Below, in pieces: positions 46,557 through 56,221 of a stretch of 64,000 nt of DNA; within the stretch, counting starts at the first letter, position 1; each line of letters begins with the position of its first letter. Made by a program: the position numbers and the translations under genes. The stretch covers positions 2,480,001 through 2,544,000 of the forward strand of contig NZ_CP102099.1 of NCBI RefSeq assembly GCF_024582815.1. The letters run 5' to 3'. Origin of the DNA: Acinetobacter colistiniresistens. GTDB taxonomy: Bacteria > Pseudomonadota > Gammaproteobacteria > Pseudomonadales > Moraxellaceae. Below the pieces are notes generated by a model. The model searched no databases and was not told the DNA's origin. It saw nothing but the letters and a program-made list of their open reading frames with translations.

Positions 46557-47432
46557 ATGTTTGCGATTCGCTACCAACAGATTCCATTGCAATTCTTATT
46601 TGAGCATCAGGCAACTTTGGCAGGACTTGGAAAAATAGGCTTACGCAGTCTTAAAAAAACAAAGATTGCTCCAGTTGACTGGCAGTCATTAGCATCGATT
46701 AATGAAGTGATTGATGCGCCGAGTCAAGATTTGATTGAACATTACATCCTATGGAGTGGCGCTGAGCCTGATAAATATCATGACTCAATTCCACCACATA
46801 TGGTGTCACAATGGGGACTATCCTTTACGACGCGATTATTGCTCCAAACGCATTATCCATTGAGTCAAGTGATCAATCAGGGCGTCAGTCTGAAAATTCA
46901 CGGCAAGATTCCAAGAACAGAAAAACTCATGATTCAAGCCAAGATCGCACAGGTAGATGAACGTAATGGTTTGGCACGTGTTTCAGTTCAAATTACCACA
47001 GGTACGATTGCTGAACCTGAACTGGTGGAAGCGCTACTACATATGGCTTTTATTCTGCCTCATTTTGAAAAAACCAAACGCCCTGAAACCAGCGACACTA
47101 AGCTTTGGCACACACTAGGCGAATGGTCGACTCGTTCAGATGATGGCCTGAAGTTTGCCTTACTCACAGGAGACTTCAATCCGATTCACTGGGTTACACC
47201 ATTAGCCAAACTGTCAAACTTTGGTCAAAAAGTGCTGCATGGCTTTGGGGTGTTTGCACGTAGTTTTGAATTACTGCCACAACCGATTCAGCAAATTGAT
47301 GTCCGCTTCCTAAAACCGGTCAAACTTCCTTCAGAACATAACCGCGTGGAAACCAGTACCGAGCAGGAACAAAAGTATCTCCGTGTTGTTGGTTCAGCAG
47401 GGCAAATCTGCTTAATGGGCCAATATTCATAA
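46557..47432 (+). CDS. MaoC-like hydratase/dehydratase
   Basis: 291 residues with a C-terminal hot-dog domain carrying the hydratase motif: FALLTGDFNPIHW, then KLSNFGQKVLHGFGVFARSF, with the Asp/His pair in D-F-N-P-I-H. An N-terminal half probably forms a second, degenerate hot-dog fold. Enzymes of this type hydrate (R)-specific enoyl-CoA. The substrate is unknown. AACAGGAG precedes the ATG. It may be transcribed with the downstream oxidoreductase, 18 bases away. Confidence 0.8.
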   Translation: MFAIRYQQIPLQFLFEHQATLAGLGKIGLRSLKKTKIAPVDWQSLASINEVIDAPSQDLIEHYILWSGAEPDKYHDSIPPHMVSQWGLSFTTRLLLQTHYPLSQVINQGVSLKIHGKIPRTEKLMIQAKIAQVDERNGLARVSVQITTGTIAEPELVEALLHMAFILPHFEKTKRPETSDTKLWHTLGEWSTRSDDGLKFALLTGDFNPIHWVTPLAKLSNFGQKVLHGFGVFARSFELLPQPIQQIDVRFLKPVKLPSEHNRVETSTEQEQKYLRVVGSAGQICLMGQYS

Positions 47433-47450
47433 AATAATAAGGTGAGAGCA

Positions 47451-49730
47451 ATGACGACGCTTATAGCAGCAAGACAGGATGTAACAGCTTGTATTTTGTG
47501 TTCACGCAATTGTGGACTCAGTGTAGAAATTGAAGATAACCAGTTTAAAAAAATTAAAGGTGATGATCAGCATCCTTTCTCGCAAGGCTATATCTGTCAG
47601 AAGGCCGCACGTTTGCAGCATTACCAACAACATGCTGATCGTTTAACTTCACCGTTAAAACGTCAGGCAGATGGTTCATTTAAAGAGATTAGCTGGGAAC
47701 ACGCCATTCAGGAAATTGCTGAGCAGCTTGTACAGATTCGAAATAGCCATGGCGGAACTGCCTTTGCATCTGTAGGTGGTGGTGGTCAGGGGAATCATTT
47801 AGGTGCTGCTTATGGTCGTCAGTTGCTCTATGCCATGAAAAGTTTTTATTCCTATAATTCTTTGGCGCAGGAAAAAACGGGCGATTTCTGGGTCAATGGT
47901 CGTTTGTTTGGCAGCCAAGCGTGTCATACCACCGAAGATGTAGAGCATGCAGATTATGTGCTGTTTATTGGTACTAATCCTTTTCAGGCGCATGGGATTC
48001 CAAATGCACGAGACACTTTAAAACATATTAAAAAAGATCCGAATCGGACCATGGTGGTGTTTGATCCACGTGTGACCGAAACCGCTAAACAAGCTGATAT
48101 CCATGTGCAATTAAAACCAGGGAGTGATGCTTATCTGATGTCCGCCATGATTGCAATTATATTGCAAGAAGAACTGTATGATCAGCAATTTATTCAGCAA
48201 CATACGCACGGCTTTGATCAGGTTAAACAAGCTTTTCTAGCGGTTCCAATTGTAGAATACATCCGAAAAGCCGATGTCTCCGTAGAACTGATTTATCAGA
48301 TTGCGCGTGATTTTGCCAAGGCACAACGTGCTTGTGTCCGAATTGATCTCGGTATTCAACACACCTTAAATACCACTTTAAATGGTTATCTGGAAAAACT
48401 TTTATATTTGCTCACAGGGAATTTTGGTCAACAAGGCGGCAATAATCTGCATACCATGTTTATTCCAATCCTCAGTAATACCGATGAGCGTAATCCTAAA
48501 TATCGCCGTACCGTACATCATAAAATGTTCCCGATTTCAGGCTTCTTTCCACCCAATATCTTACCCGATGAAATTCTAAAAGCAGGGGAAAAGCGAGTTC
48601 GTGCAGTGTTTGTAGATAGCTGTAATCCTTTATTGACCTATCCGGATACTGCTGCTTATGAACAGGCTTTTCAGTCCTTAGAGCTCTTGGTGGTGGTCGA
48701 TGTGGCCATGACTGAAACAGCACGAATGGCGCATTATGTGTTACCTGCACATAGTCAATTTGAAAAGTGGGAATTTACAGGATTTAATCTGGAATTTCCG
48801 AAGAATGGCTTTCATTTACGCCACCCACTATTTAAGGCACAAGGCAATAGTCTGCCTGAAGCGGAAATCTATACCCGTCTGCTCGAAGCCATGCAGGTCA
48901 TTCCTAAACAATTTCCGATATTGAGTAAAATTGCAGAAAAAGATTCGGCCAATACCGCGTATCTTGCCTATTTCGGTGCGCTAGGTATCAGTTTTGCGAA
49001 AAATAAAAAGTTAATTCCCTATGCGGCATCCATTGTATATCGAACCTTAGGCAAAACGTTGCCGAATGATGCTGCATCAACTGCCTTGCTATTACCCTTA
49101 TGTATGCAATATGCAGCTCAACATTACCAAGCGGTAAAGCAAGCAGGCTATGTTGGTAATCGTTTAAACCTAGGTGTTAAGTTATTCCAGAACATTTTGC
49201 AGCAACGCTCAGGCGTGGTGTTATCACAACATGACTATGCCGATGTTTGGGAATTGATCGCCTATAAAGATAAGAAAATTCGTTTGGCAATTCCTGAAAT
49301 GTTTATCGAGTTAGCTCAGTTAAAACAACGGTCTTTGACTTTAACTGATGCATATCCCTTTATTTTGCTCGCGGGTGAACGTCGTAGTTATAACGCCAAT
49401 CAAATTTATCGTGATCCTGCTTGGCGTAAAGTCGATGCGGAAGGACGTTTAAGAATCAATCCTGAGGATGCGCAGACTTTTGGGGTCGAAACAGGACAGA
49501 TGCTGCACTGTATTTCTGAGCACGGCAAGATTCAGGTCACGGTCGAACTTGATGAGGGCATGCGGAAAGGCGTGGTGTCGTTACCGCATGGATATGGATT
49601 GCGCTATCGGGGCGGAGAGCCGATTGGGCCACAATTGAATCGTCTTACTTCTTCTCAACATTGTGATCCATTGTCCAAGACACCCTATCATAAATATGTG
49701 CCTGTACGTTTGGAGCGGCTCACAACTTAG
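47451..49730 (+). CDS. Molybdopterin oxidoreductase (DMSO reductase family)
   Basis: 759 residues from ATG 47451 (AAGGTGAG ahead). The N-terminal [4Fe-4S] site has CILCSRNC and CQK. The rest is a Mo-bis-MGD catalytic core and C-terminal dinucleotide-binding domain (GERRSYNANQIYRDPAW). It is cytoplasmic, with no Tat signal. By eye, the position where NasA has its Mo-binding cysteine reads NSLAQEKTGDFW, with no Cys, Ser or Sec ligand. The substrate is unknown; it is usually annotated as formate dehydrogenase-like. It lies just ahead of the molybdenum cofactor genes. Confidence 0.85.
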   Translation: MTTLIAARQDVTACILCSRNCGLSVEIEDNQFKKIKGDDQHPFSQGYICQKAARLQHYQQHADRLTSPLKRQADGSFKEISWEHAIQEIAEQLVQIRNSHGGTAFASVGGGGQGNHLGAAYGRQLLYAMKSFYSYNSLAQEKTGDFWVNGRLFGSQACHTTEDVEHADYVLFIGTNPFQAHGIPNARDTLKHIKKDPNRTMVVFDPRVTETAKQADIHVQLKPGSDAYLMSAMIAIILQEELYDQQFIQQHTHGFDQVKQAFLAVPIVEYIRKADVSVELIYQIARDFAKAQRACVRIDLGIQHTLNTTLNGYLEKLLYLLTGNFGQQGGNNLHTMFIPILSNTDERNPKYRRTVHHKMFPISGFFPPNILPDEILKAGEKRVRAVFVDSCNPLLTYPDTAAYEQAFQSLELLVVVDVAMTETARMAHYVLPAHSQFEKWEFTGFNLEFPKNGFHLRHPLFKAQGNSLPEAEIYTRLLEAMQVIPKQFPILSKIAEKDSANTAYLAYFGALGISFAKNKKLIPYAASIVYRTLGKTLPNDAASTALLLPLCMQYAAQHYQAVKQAGYVGNRLNLGVKLFQNILQQRSGVVLSQHDYADVWELIAYKDKKIRLAIPEMFIELAQLKQRSLTLTDAYPFILLAGERRSYNANQIYRDPAWRKVDAEGRLRINPEDAQTFGVETGQMLHCISEHGKIQVTVELDEGMRKGVVSLPHGYGLRYRGGEPIGPQLNRLTSSQHCDPLSKTPYHKYVPVRLERLTT

Positions 49731-50014
49731 ACCATTAGCCTATTGATATTTCTGTTGAAATGCACCAAATTCTTACATGTTGCTTAAATCATGTTTGCAA
49801 TGGGTGCAATATAAACTGAACAAAAATATGCTGACAGGCGCTATTTTTCTTTGTAGATTGAAACAGACTGATTCAATTAAATAAGTAACATCATCATAAA
49901 GTTGCTATGGGATTGGAATAATTATTGCTATAAAAATAATTCACTGTGATGCGTACAACAAGGATGCACAGAAGCTGTGCTAAACCCAGTAAAAGATTCA
50001 CAAAATGAGTGCGT
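49731..50014. other. Leader region of moaA with a weak sigma-54-like site
   Basis: No gene seen. At 49914-49930, TTGGAATAATTATTGCT keeps the GG-N10-GC spacing and TTGCT of a -24/-12 promoter but lacks the CAC, so it is only a weak candidate. A small hairpin GCACAG / CTGTGC is at 49966-49980. I searched for the molybdenum-cofactor riboswitch found ahead of moaA in enterobacteria and did not see it. Confidence 0.35.
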
Positions 50015-51046
50015 ATGATGAAGCATGAGAGACCTGAAACGAGCTTACCGATCTTGCAAGATCAGTATGGTCGTATTAAGCGTAAGTTACGGATTTCGGT
50101 AACGGATCGCTGTAATTTTAAATGCGTTTATTGTATGCCTGAGCATCCGCAATGGATGAAAAAGCACGATTTACTGAGTTTTGAAGCCTTATTAATATTT
50201 TGCAAATATATGGTTCAACAAGGGATTGAAAATATTCGTATCACAGGGGGGGAACCCCTTATGCGTCAAGGTGTGGTGCATTTTATTCGGGATTTACAGG
50301 CCTTCAGGGCTTTGGGACTTAAACGCATTTCAATCACCACCAATGGTCATTATTTAGCGAAGTATGCTGACCAATTGAAGCAAGCTGGCTTGGATGATCT
50401 GAATATCAGTCTGGATAGTCTTGATCCAATTCAATTTAAACAACTGACTAAAAAAGAGCTTAGCCCTGTATTGAATGGTATTGAAGCAGCAAAAAAGGTA
50501 GGGCTTCCATTCAAAATCAATTGTGTTTTGATGCAGGGGCAAAACCATGACCAGATTTTGCCGATGGTAAAGTGGGCAAAGCAGCATAACATTCCATTAC
50601 GTTTTATTGAGTTTATGCCGTTGGATGGTGATCAGCACTGGACCGATCAAGCAGTGGTGAGTGAGGCGGAAATCCTAGCGCAACTCAAACCTTATTATGC
50701 TATTCAAGTTTTGCAACAACAGCATGAACCTGCACGGATTTACCAATTGGATGGTCAATATCAGCTGGGCATCATTTCAACCATCACGCATTCTTTTTGT
50801 GGCGATTGTGATCGCATTCGCTTAACGGCTCAGGGTGAACTCTACAACTGTTTATTTGCGCAACAAGGGCTTAATATCAAAGCTGATTTAGAAGCCGCTA
50901 AGCAGTCCAATCTGGATATTAAACAGCACGCATTACAACAGCTTGATCAGAAAATTAAGCCTTATATTTGGCATAAGGCCAAAGGCTATCATGCACTACA
51001 GCATCAACAAGCACGTAAAATCAGCATGCATATGCTGGGTGGTTAA
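50015..51046 (+). CDS. moaA: GTP 3',8-cyclase
   Basis: Radical SAM enzyme making 3',8-cyclo-GTP, first step of molybdenum cofactor synthesis. About 343 residues. N-terminal cluster CNFKCVYC (CxxxCxxC), GGEPL motif, and the C-terminal second cluster CGDCDR ... LYNC are present. It usually ends in GG, as here (MLGG). GTG 50009, ATG 50015 and ATG 50018 are possible starts, none with a strong ribosome site. It is first of moaA-moaD-moaE-moaCB-moeA. Confidence 0.93.
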   Translation: MMKHERPETSLPILQDQYGRIKRKLRISVTDRCNFKCVYCMPEHPQWMKKHDLLSFEALLIFCKYMVQQGIENIRITGGEPLMRQGVVHFIRDLQAFRALGLKRISITTNGHYLAKYADQLKQAGLDDLNISLDSLDPIQFKQLTKKELSPVLNGIEAAKKVGLPFKINCVLMQGQNHDQILPMVKWAKQHNIPLRFIEFMPLDGDQHWTDQAVVSEAEILAQLKPYYAIQVLQQQHEPARIYQLDGQYQLGIISTITHSFCGDCDRIRLTAQGELYNCLFAQQGLNIKADLEAAKQSNLDIKQHALQQLDQKIKPYIWHKAKGYHALQHQQARKISMHMLGG

Positions 51047-51068
51047 ATAAAAGTGGTCTGGAGAACAT

Positions 51069-51320
51069 ATGCAAACCATTGAGATTAAAATAGAAGCGTT
51101 TGGGGCAATCGAAAGGTTATTACCAAAGCCGCTGGCATTTGAGTTTGCAGCAGACCGAATGGTCAAAGATGTATTGGCACATATTGTGACACTTTATCCA
51201 GAGGCAAATCATGCCATGGAAAAATGTGCCTGTGCGATAGGCGAAGATATTATTACACGCCAAACTGCTTTAGAAAATTCCTGTACCTTGGTGTTGTTGT
51301 CACCTGTAGCGGGAGGTTAA
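51069..51320 (+). CDS. moaD: Molybdopterin synthase sulfur carrier subunit
   Basis: 83 residues, ubiquitin-like fold, ending in the obligatory GlyGly (LLSPVAGG) that becomes a thiocarboxylate donating sulfur to MoaE's substrate. It is 22 bases after moaA and directly before moaE, its partner subunit. Confidence 0.92.
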   Translation: MQTIEIKIEAFGAIERLLPKPLAFEFAADRMVKDVLAHIVTLYPEANHAMEKCACAIGEDIITRQTALENSCTLVLLSPVAGG

Positions 51321-51322
51321 AC

Positions 51323-51862
51323 ATGCGTGAATTTGCCAGAGTACAAGATCAGGCTTTAAGCCTTGATTCTGTTGATCCGATTCAGTCTTTTCCAGAATGT
51401 GGTGGGGTTGATATTTTTATTGGTACGGTTCGCAATCACCATCAAGGTAAAGCGGTTAAAGCCTTAAAATATACCTCTTATACACCTGTTGCTGAGAAAA
51501 TGATTCGTGAGATTGAACAGCAAATCCAAGAAAAATATCAGGTCTCTTATGTTCGGGTGATGCATCGGATTGGCTATCTGGATGTCAGTGAAACGGCGAT
51601 TATTGCCATAGCCTACGCAGCACATCGCCGTGAAGCTTTTCAAGCCTGTGAAGAGGCGGTTGAGCGGGTCAAACATGAAGTGCCGATCTGGAAAGAAGAA
51701 TTTTTTATGGATGGAACCAGTCAATATGTCGAAGGTTGCTGTATTCGTAAAGATCAAACCGATAATGTTCAAGCGAAAATCCCCCTAAATCCCCCTTTAT
51801 TAAAGAGGGATTTACCCGAGCATCACCATGAAAATTGTAGCCATGAGCATACACACGAATAA
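51323..51862 (+). CDS. moaE: Molybdopterin synthase catalytic subunit with an extended tail
   Basis: 179 residues from ATG 51323, two bases after the moaD stop. It inserts two sulfurs into cyclic pyranopterin monophosphate. Family motifs are IFIGTVRNHHQGKAV, the MHRIGYLDVSE region, KHEVPIWKEEFF (catalytic Lys) and W/Y-VEG ending. The family normally ends near 150. Here an extra ~27 residues follow, made of a repeat-encoded IPLNPPLLKRD stretch and a His-rich end (HHHENCSHEHTHE). Confidence 0.92.
   Translation: MREFARVQDQALSLDSVDPIQSFPECGGVDIFIGTVRNHHQGKAVKALKYTSYTPVAEKMIREIEQQIQEKYQVSYVRVMHRIGYLDVSETAIIAIAYAAHRREAFQACEEAVERVKHEVPIWKEEFFMDGTSQYVEGCCIRKDQTDNVQAKIPLNPPLLKRDLPEHHHENCSHEHTHE
51777..51813. 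repeat. Palindromic repeat (AAATCCCCCT type) inside moaE
   Basis: AAATCCCCCT occurs twice in a row, then CTTTATTAAAGAGGGATTT, giving an imperfect palindrome. This sequence type is a dispersed intergenic repeat in many bacterial genomes. Here it is read through in frame as NPPLLKRDL, extending moaE. Confidence 0.7.
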
Positions 51863-51879
51863 AGCGTCAGGAAGTTAAA

Positions 51880-52803
51880 ATGAAAAATGTTGGGATGAAA
51901 CCCGAGAGTTATCGTGTTGCAGAAGCACAAGCGATTTTACATGCCCCTGCGCATTGTATTCAGTTACTCCGAGATGGCAATACTGAAAAAGGTGATGCCT
52001 TAAAAACGGCTCGTATTGCAGGGATTCTAGCGGCTAAACGTACGGATGAGCTGATTCCACTCTGCCATCCATTACCGATCTACCGCGCCGATGTTGATTA
52101 TGACCTACATGATGATCATGTGGTGATTCTGACGACGGTTGAGACGATTGGCCCTACAGGCGTGGAAATGGAAGCGCTAACCGCTGCAAGCCTAGCGGGT
52201 TTAACACTGTATGACATGCTTAAGCCGCATTGTGAACCAGAAGAGCTATGCTTAGATCAATGCAAATTGCTGAAGAAAAAAGGTGGTAAATCACATTTTA
52301 AACGTACTTTACGTCAACCTGTCTCAGCAGCAGTAATTGTACTGTCAGATACGGTTGCTGCAGGCCGTAAACCTGACACCGCAGGTAAATCGGTTGTAGA
52401 AACTTTGACTGAAGCGGGCTTTGATCCGATTCATTATCAAATCTTGCCAGATGAAGCTGATCAGCTCAAAGATCTGGTTCTGGAACTGACCAAATCTTAT
52501 GCCTGTATTATGACGGTGGGTGGAACAGGCATTGGCAAGCGCGATATTACCGTGGATACCCTAGAGCCACTACTGGAGCGCAAACTTGATGGCTTAATGG
52601 AGGCAGCACGTTCATTTGGGCAAAAACGAACACCTTATGCAGCGATGTCTCGTGGTGTTGCAGGCTTTATTGATCGTTCATTGGTGGTGACCTTACCAGG
52701 AAGCCGTGGTGGCGCAAGTGAATCCATGGCGGCAATTTTACCAGCGTTGGTGCACATTTTTGATGTCTGTCGTGATCTACCGCATCCGGGAGGTTATGAA
52801 TAA
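51880..52803 (+). CDS. moaCB: Bifunctional MoaC/MoaB molybdenum cofactor protein
   Basis: 307 residues. About 1-145 is MoaC, cyclic pyranopterin monophosphate synthase ([40 protein letters not shown]). About 150-307 is a MoaB/MogA-type molybdopterin adenylyltransferase domain ([47 protein letters not shown]). The two activities are separate genes in E. coli. It overlaps the moeA start by one base. Confidence 0.93.
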   Translation: MKNVGMKPESYRVAEAQAILHAPAHCIQLLRDGNTEKGDALKTARIAGILAAKRTDELIPLCHPLPIYRADVDYDLHDDHVVILTTVETIGPTGVEMEALTAASLAGLTLYDMLKPHCEPEELCLDQCKLLKKKGGKSHFKRTLRQPVSAAVIVLSDTVAAGRKPDTAGKSVVETLTEAGFDPIHYQILPDEADQLKDLVLELTKSYACIMTVGGTGIGKRDITVDTLEPLLERKLDGLMEAARSFGQKRTPYAAMSRGVAGFIDRSLVVTLPGSRGGASESMAAILPALVHIFDVCRDLPHPGGYE

Positions 52804-54032
52804 TGTCAGGATGTGGTGCCGAAAAAGGTCTGATTAGTATTGATGAAGCATTGGCATTGGTGCAAAGCCAGCCTAAAGCTTTAAAGGTTGAGACATTGCC
52901 TTTAGCCGATGGACTGAATCGCTATTTAGCCAAATCGATCAATTCCAATGTCAATCTACCGAGTTTTTCGCAAAGTGCAGTGGATGGTTATGCCCTGAAT
53001 AGTTCAGTTGAGAAGCTTCAGGACACGGTATATGACGTGATTGGTGAAATTAAGGCAGGCAGTGAGTCTGAGCATCAGCTCCAAGATGGGCAAGCAATTC
53101 GTATTTTCACCGGTGGGAAAACTCCTGAGGGAACAACACATGTTGCTCGGCAAGAAATCGTCGCGGTTGAAGCCAATCAATCCATTCGATTGACTGAACA
53201 TATTTCAGCGCAAGCGGATATCCGTTTTGTCGGTGAAGAAGTGCAACGAGGTCAGCAACTGGCAGATGTTGGGCAGCGCATCAATATTGGTGCACTTGCA
53301 GCACTCAGTATGGCTGGGGTACAAAGCATCGATGTGTTTCAATCACCTAAAGTGGTTGTGGTCATTACTGGGGATGAAGTTGCAGAAACGCCTGAAGATT
53401 TGCAGACAGGGAAAGTGTTTGATGCCAATGGGCCATTATTAAAAGCTTGGTTGCAAGACTATGGTATCGATGCGGAAATTTTGCATATTGCCGATGAGGC
53501 TGAGCAAGTCACGCAATGTTTTGAGCGCCTAAAACAGCAATATGATCTGATCATTACCACGGGTGGTGTTTCCGTTGGCGATTATGATTTTGTTCGGCCA
53601 TGTGCTTTTGAAACAGGTTTTGAACAAATCTTCTGGAAAGTGAAGCAAAAACCGGGTAAGCCACTGTTCTTTGCTGAGTATATAGATCAAGATCATAGTT
53701 GCTATTTATTGGGTTTACCGGGTAATCCAGCAGCGGTGTATGTGTGTATGCAAGTCTATGGCAAAGCCTTATTAGATGCTTTGCAAAACCAACGCCAGCC
53801 CTTGCAATGGTTGAGCGGTGTGCTCACTCATGATTTAAAATCGGATGCACGTGAACGTTTTTTAAGAATGCAGGCTTATTTTGATCAAGGGCAACTCAAG
53901 TTCCAAAGCTTGGCGAAACAGCAATCGCATATGTTGAGTAATTTAATGCAGGCCAATAGTCTGGTCCGTATCCCCGCCAATACCAAACTGGAAGTAGGAC
54001 AAATCCTTGCTGGGCTATTCATTCACAACTAA
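52803..54032 (+). CDS. moeA: Molybdopterin molybdenumtransferase
   Basis: 409 residues; inserts molybdate into adenylylated molybdopterin. It has the N-terminal linker and MoeA domain (LPSFSQSAVDGYAL, FTGGKTPEGTTHVARQE), the MogA-like domain (VVVITGDEVAETPEDLQTGK, TTGGVSVGDYDF, LPGNPAAVYV) and a C-terminal beta-barrel. Start is ATG 52803 in TAATG. It is the last gene of the cofactor operon. Confidence 0.93.
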   Translation: MSGCGAEKGLISIDEALALVQSQPKALKVETLPLADGLNRYLAKSINSNVNLPSFSQSAVDGYALNSSVEKLQDTVYDVIGEIKAGSESEHQLQDGQAIRIFTGGKTPEGTTHVARQEIVAVEANQSIRLTEHISAQADIRFVGEEVQRGQQLADVGQRINIGALAALSMAGVQSIDVFQSPKVVVVITGDEVAETPEDLQTGKVFDANGPLLKAWLQDYGIDAEILHIADEAEQVTQCFERLKQQYDLIITTGGVSVGDYDFVRPCAFETGFEQIFWKVKQKPGKPLFFAEYIDQDHSCYLLGLPGNPAAVYVCMQVYGKALLDALQNQRQPLQWLSGVLTHDLKSDARERFLRMQAYFDQGQLKFQSLAKQQSHMLSNLMQANSLVRIPANTKLEVGQILAGLFIHN

Positions 54033-54063
54033 ATTGTTTTGATGAATTTATGTAAAATGACTG

Positions 54064-54095
54064 AATATTGGTACTTTTAGCCTAGTGCCAATATT
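54064..54095. terminator. Strong inverted repeat after moeA
   Basis: AATATTGGTAC / GTGCCAATATT, 11 pairs (one G-U) with a 10-base loop. There is no T run after it on the plus strand, so it is a hairpin that may end or protect the moa transcript, and not a classical terminator. Confidence 0.5.
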
Positions 54096-54213
54096 GCATC
54101 TGATGGATAAGGTGATTTAGTGTATATTTTATATTGTTTAGTTTCTAAACATGACGGTTCAAGACATTGATGTCTTTTAAATAAAACTTTAAAAAAATGA
54201 TTAGGTGATAATA

Positions 54214-54696
54214 ATGAAATGGGATGAAATTGGCGACCAGCCATGTTCAGTGGCGAGGACGCTCTCAGTGTTGGGTGATCGTTGGACAATGCTCATCTTG
54301 CGAAATGCATTTATGGGTATACGTCGCTTTGATGATTTTCAGCGCAGTCTGGGGCTGACGCGGCACGTACTTTCAGAGCGTTTAAAGCGCTTGGTGGAGC
54401 ATGGGATTTTAACCAAAGTACCTTATGTCGATCGTCAGGAGCGTTTTGAATATCAACTCACAGATAAGGGCTTAGACCTTTATCCAATTATTCTTTCTAT
54501 GGTGCAATGGGCCGATAAGTGGATGGATATGGGGTTAGGTAAACCCGTTGAATTTACGCATAAAAGTTGCGGGCGAAAAGTTAATCCCAAAGTGGTCTGT
54601 TCTGAATGTAATCAACCGATTCACGCTAAAGATGTACGAGTCGCGGCAGGTCCAGGCTATTTTGCCTTTATTGAACAAAAGCAGAAAACAGCATGA
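54214..54696 (+). CDS. HxlR-family transcriptional regulator
   Basis: 160 residues from ATG 54214 (AGGTGA six bases away). It has the winged-helix HxlR opening PCSVARTLSVLGDRWTMLILRN and GLTRHVLSERLKRLVEHGIL. An extra C-terminal part has CGRKVNPKVVCSEC, a possible zinc knuckle of four cysteines with the preceding KSC. The target is unknown. It is convergent with the MocR gene. Confidence 0.85.
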   Translation: MKWDEIGDQPCSVARTLSVLGDRWTMLILRNAFMGIRRFDDFQRSLGLTRHVLSERLKRLVEHGILTKVPYVDRQERFEYQLTDKGLDLYPIILSMVQWADKWMDMGLGKPVEFTHKSCGRKVNPKVVCSECNQPIHAKDVRVAAGPGYFAFIEQKQKTA

Positions 54697-54701
54697 TTTG
54701 C

Positions 54702-56099
54702 TTATCGCCTTTGTTGTTCTATTTCATGCTGAATGGCATGGGATAGAACCTCAAAGACTTTAGGCTCAAGTGATTGTGCTACATTAAAACGAATAAAATT
54801 CTTAAAATTCTGACTTTGGCTAAACGCATTGCCCGGAGCCAGAATCACACCATGCTCTAAGCAATTCTGCGCAATACGTGCGGTATCAAAATGTTCAGGT
54901 AATTTACACCACAAGAAAATGCCAGCGGATGGTTTAACCCATGCGTTGATTCCGAGTTTCTCAAGTTGCTTCACTGTTGCGTCCATTGCTTTGGCCAAAC
55001 GTATTTTTAGCTCTTCTAGGTATTTACGGTAATTACCATCGGTCAATGCGGCATACAGAATTTCTGAAGAGAGGTTATTACCCCCAAAACAGGTTGCGAT
55101 TTTGATATCAGCCAAGTCCTCAATCCATTCTGATTGGCTTGCAATATAGCCCGTACGGACAGAACCTGATAATGTTTTAGAAAAACTACCAATATGAATG
55201 ACACGGGATAAGCCGTCTAATGCGGCCAGACGAGGGGCGCTATGTCGTTCTAGATCTGCAAAAATATCATCTTCAATCACCACCAGATTAGACTGTTCAA
55301 CCAGTTTTAAGACTTGATACGCTGTTGATGCGGTTAATACCGCTCCCGTTGGATTATGAATACCTGAGTTGGTAATGTAGAGGCGTGGATTATGGATTTT
55401 GATGGCTTGAGCAAAAGCCTCCAGATCAGGCCCTGCAGGCGTGTAAGGCACACCAATGATTTGGATTTGATGAACTTTAAGCAATGCATGGAAGTTAAAA
55501 TAACAAGGGTCATCCACTAAAACCACATCATTCGGTTTGAGAAAATAACGACAAATTAAATCGATTGCCTGTGTGCCTGAGTCGGTCAATAAAATTTGAT
55601 TGGGCTGTGCTTCAATACCTTTGCTTAATATTCTGCGTGAGAGTAACTCACGTAAAGGTGCTAGGCCTAATGGCGTTGAATAATTCGTCAAAGTGCTTGA
55701 AGGAGCTTTGGATACTTTACGAATGGCTTTACGGATATTTTCATGTGGCATCCAGTCATCAGGTAACCAACCGCAGCCCGGTTTTAAAACTCCTTGTTTT
55801 GCTTCGAGGGCTTGTCTTGAAATCCAGAGTGGATCGATACTCCGATCGATTTTGGGATGAATTTCAGAGATGGATAAAGGTGCAAGTGGTCCTGCAACAA
55901 AAAAACCTGAACCTGTTTTTGCCTCAATAATGCCTTGAGAAGCAAGGCGTTCATAGGCTTCAACGATTGTTGAGACAGATAGATGAAGTACAGCAGCCAA
56001 AGCACGGACTGAGGGTAAACGTGAGCCGGGTAGTAATGAGCGGTTTTTTATTTGTTCCTGAATATGCTGGATTACAAAATCAATTTTAGTACTTTTCAT
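54702..56099 (-). CDS. MocR-type regulator (GntR helix-turn-helix plus aminotransferase domain)
   Basis: 465 residues from ATG 56099. About 1-75 is a GntR winged helix (IQEQIKNRSLLPGSRLPSVR, LHLSVSTIVEAYERL). The rest is a fold-type I aminotransferase domain with the PLP lysine in SFSKTLSGSVRTGYI and SGIHNPTGAV. It is divergent from the EamA exporter, which it probably controls. The inverted repeat at 56112-56141 is a likely binding site. Confidence 0.9.
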   Translation of the reverse strand: MKSTKIDFVIQHIQEQIKNRSLLPGSRLPSVRALAAVLHLSVSTIVEAYERLASQGIIEAKTGSGFFVAGPLAPLSISEIHPKIDRSIDPLWISRQALEAKQGVLKPGCGWLPDDWMPHENIRKAIRKVSKAPSSTLTNYSTPLGLAPLRELLSRRILSKGIEAQPNQILLTDSGTQAIDLICRYFLKPNDVVLVDDPCYFNFHALLKVHQIQIIGVPYTPAGPDLEAFAQAIKIHNPRLYITNSGIHNPTGAVLTASTAYQVLKLVEQSNLVVIEDDIFADLERHSAPRLAALDGLSRVIHIGSFSKTLSGSVRTGYIASQSEWIEDLADIKIATCFGGNNLSSEILYAALTDGNYRKYLEELKIRLAKAMDATVKQLEKLGINAWVKPSAGIFLWCKLPEHFDTARIAQNCLEHGVILAPGNAFSQSQNFKNFIRFNVAQSLEPKVFEVLSHAIQHEIEQQRR

Positions 56100-56111
56100 G
56101 AGAGCACCTTT

Positions 56112-56141
56112 AACTGTATGGGTAAAATAACCAATACAGTT
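56112..56141. promoter_or_regulatory. Candidate MocR operator
   Basis: AACTGTATGG / CCAATACAGTT inverted repeat, with more TGTACTGTACTGTG half-sites at 56151-56164. It lies in the 122-base divergent promoter region of the MocR and EamA genes, as known for autoregulated MocR proteins. Confidence 0.55.
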
Positions 56142-56221
56142 ATTTGAAATTGTACTGTACTGTGTGTGGTATTTAAACCATATCACAGTTTAAATTCTCC
56201 ATGTGGATTTGGAGAAAATAA

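Noticed and set aside
49731..50014. Molybdenum-cofactor riboswitch before moaA
   Set aside because: The conserved blocks of that RNA are not seen; only a small hairpin and a weak -24/-12-like site are present.
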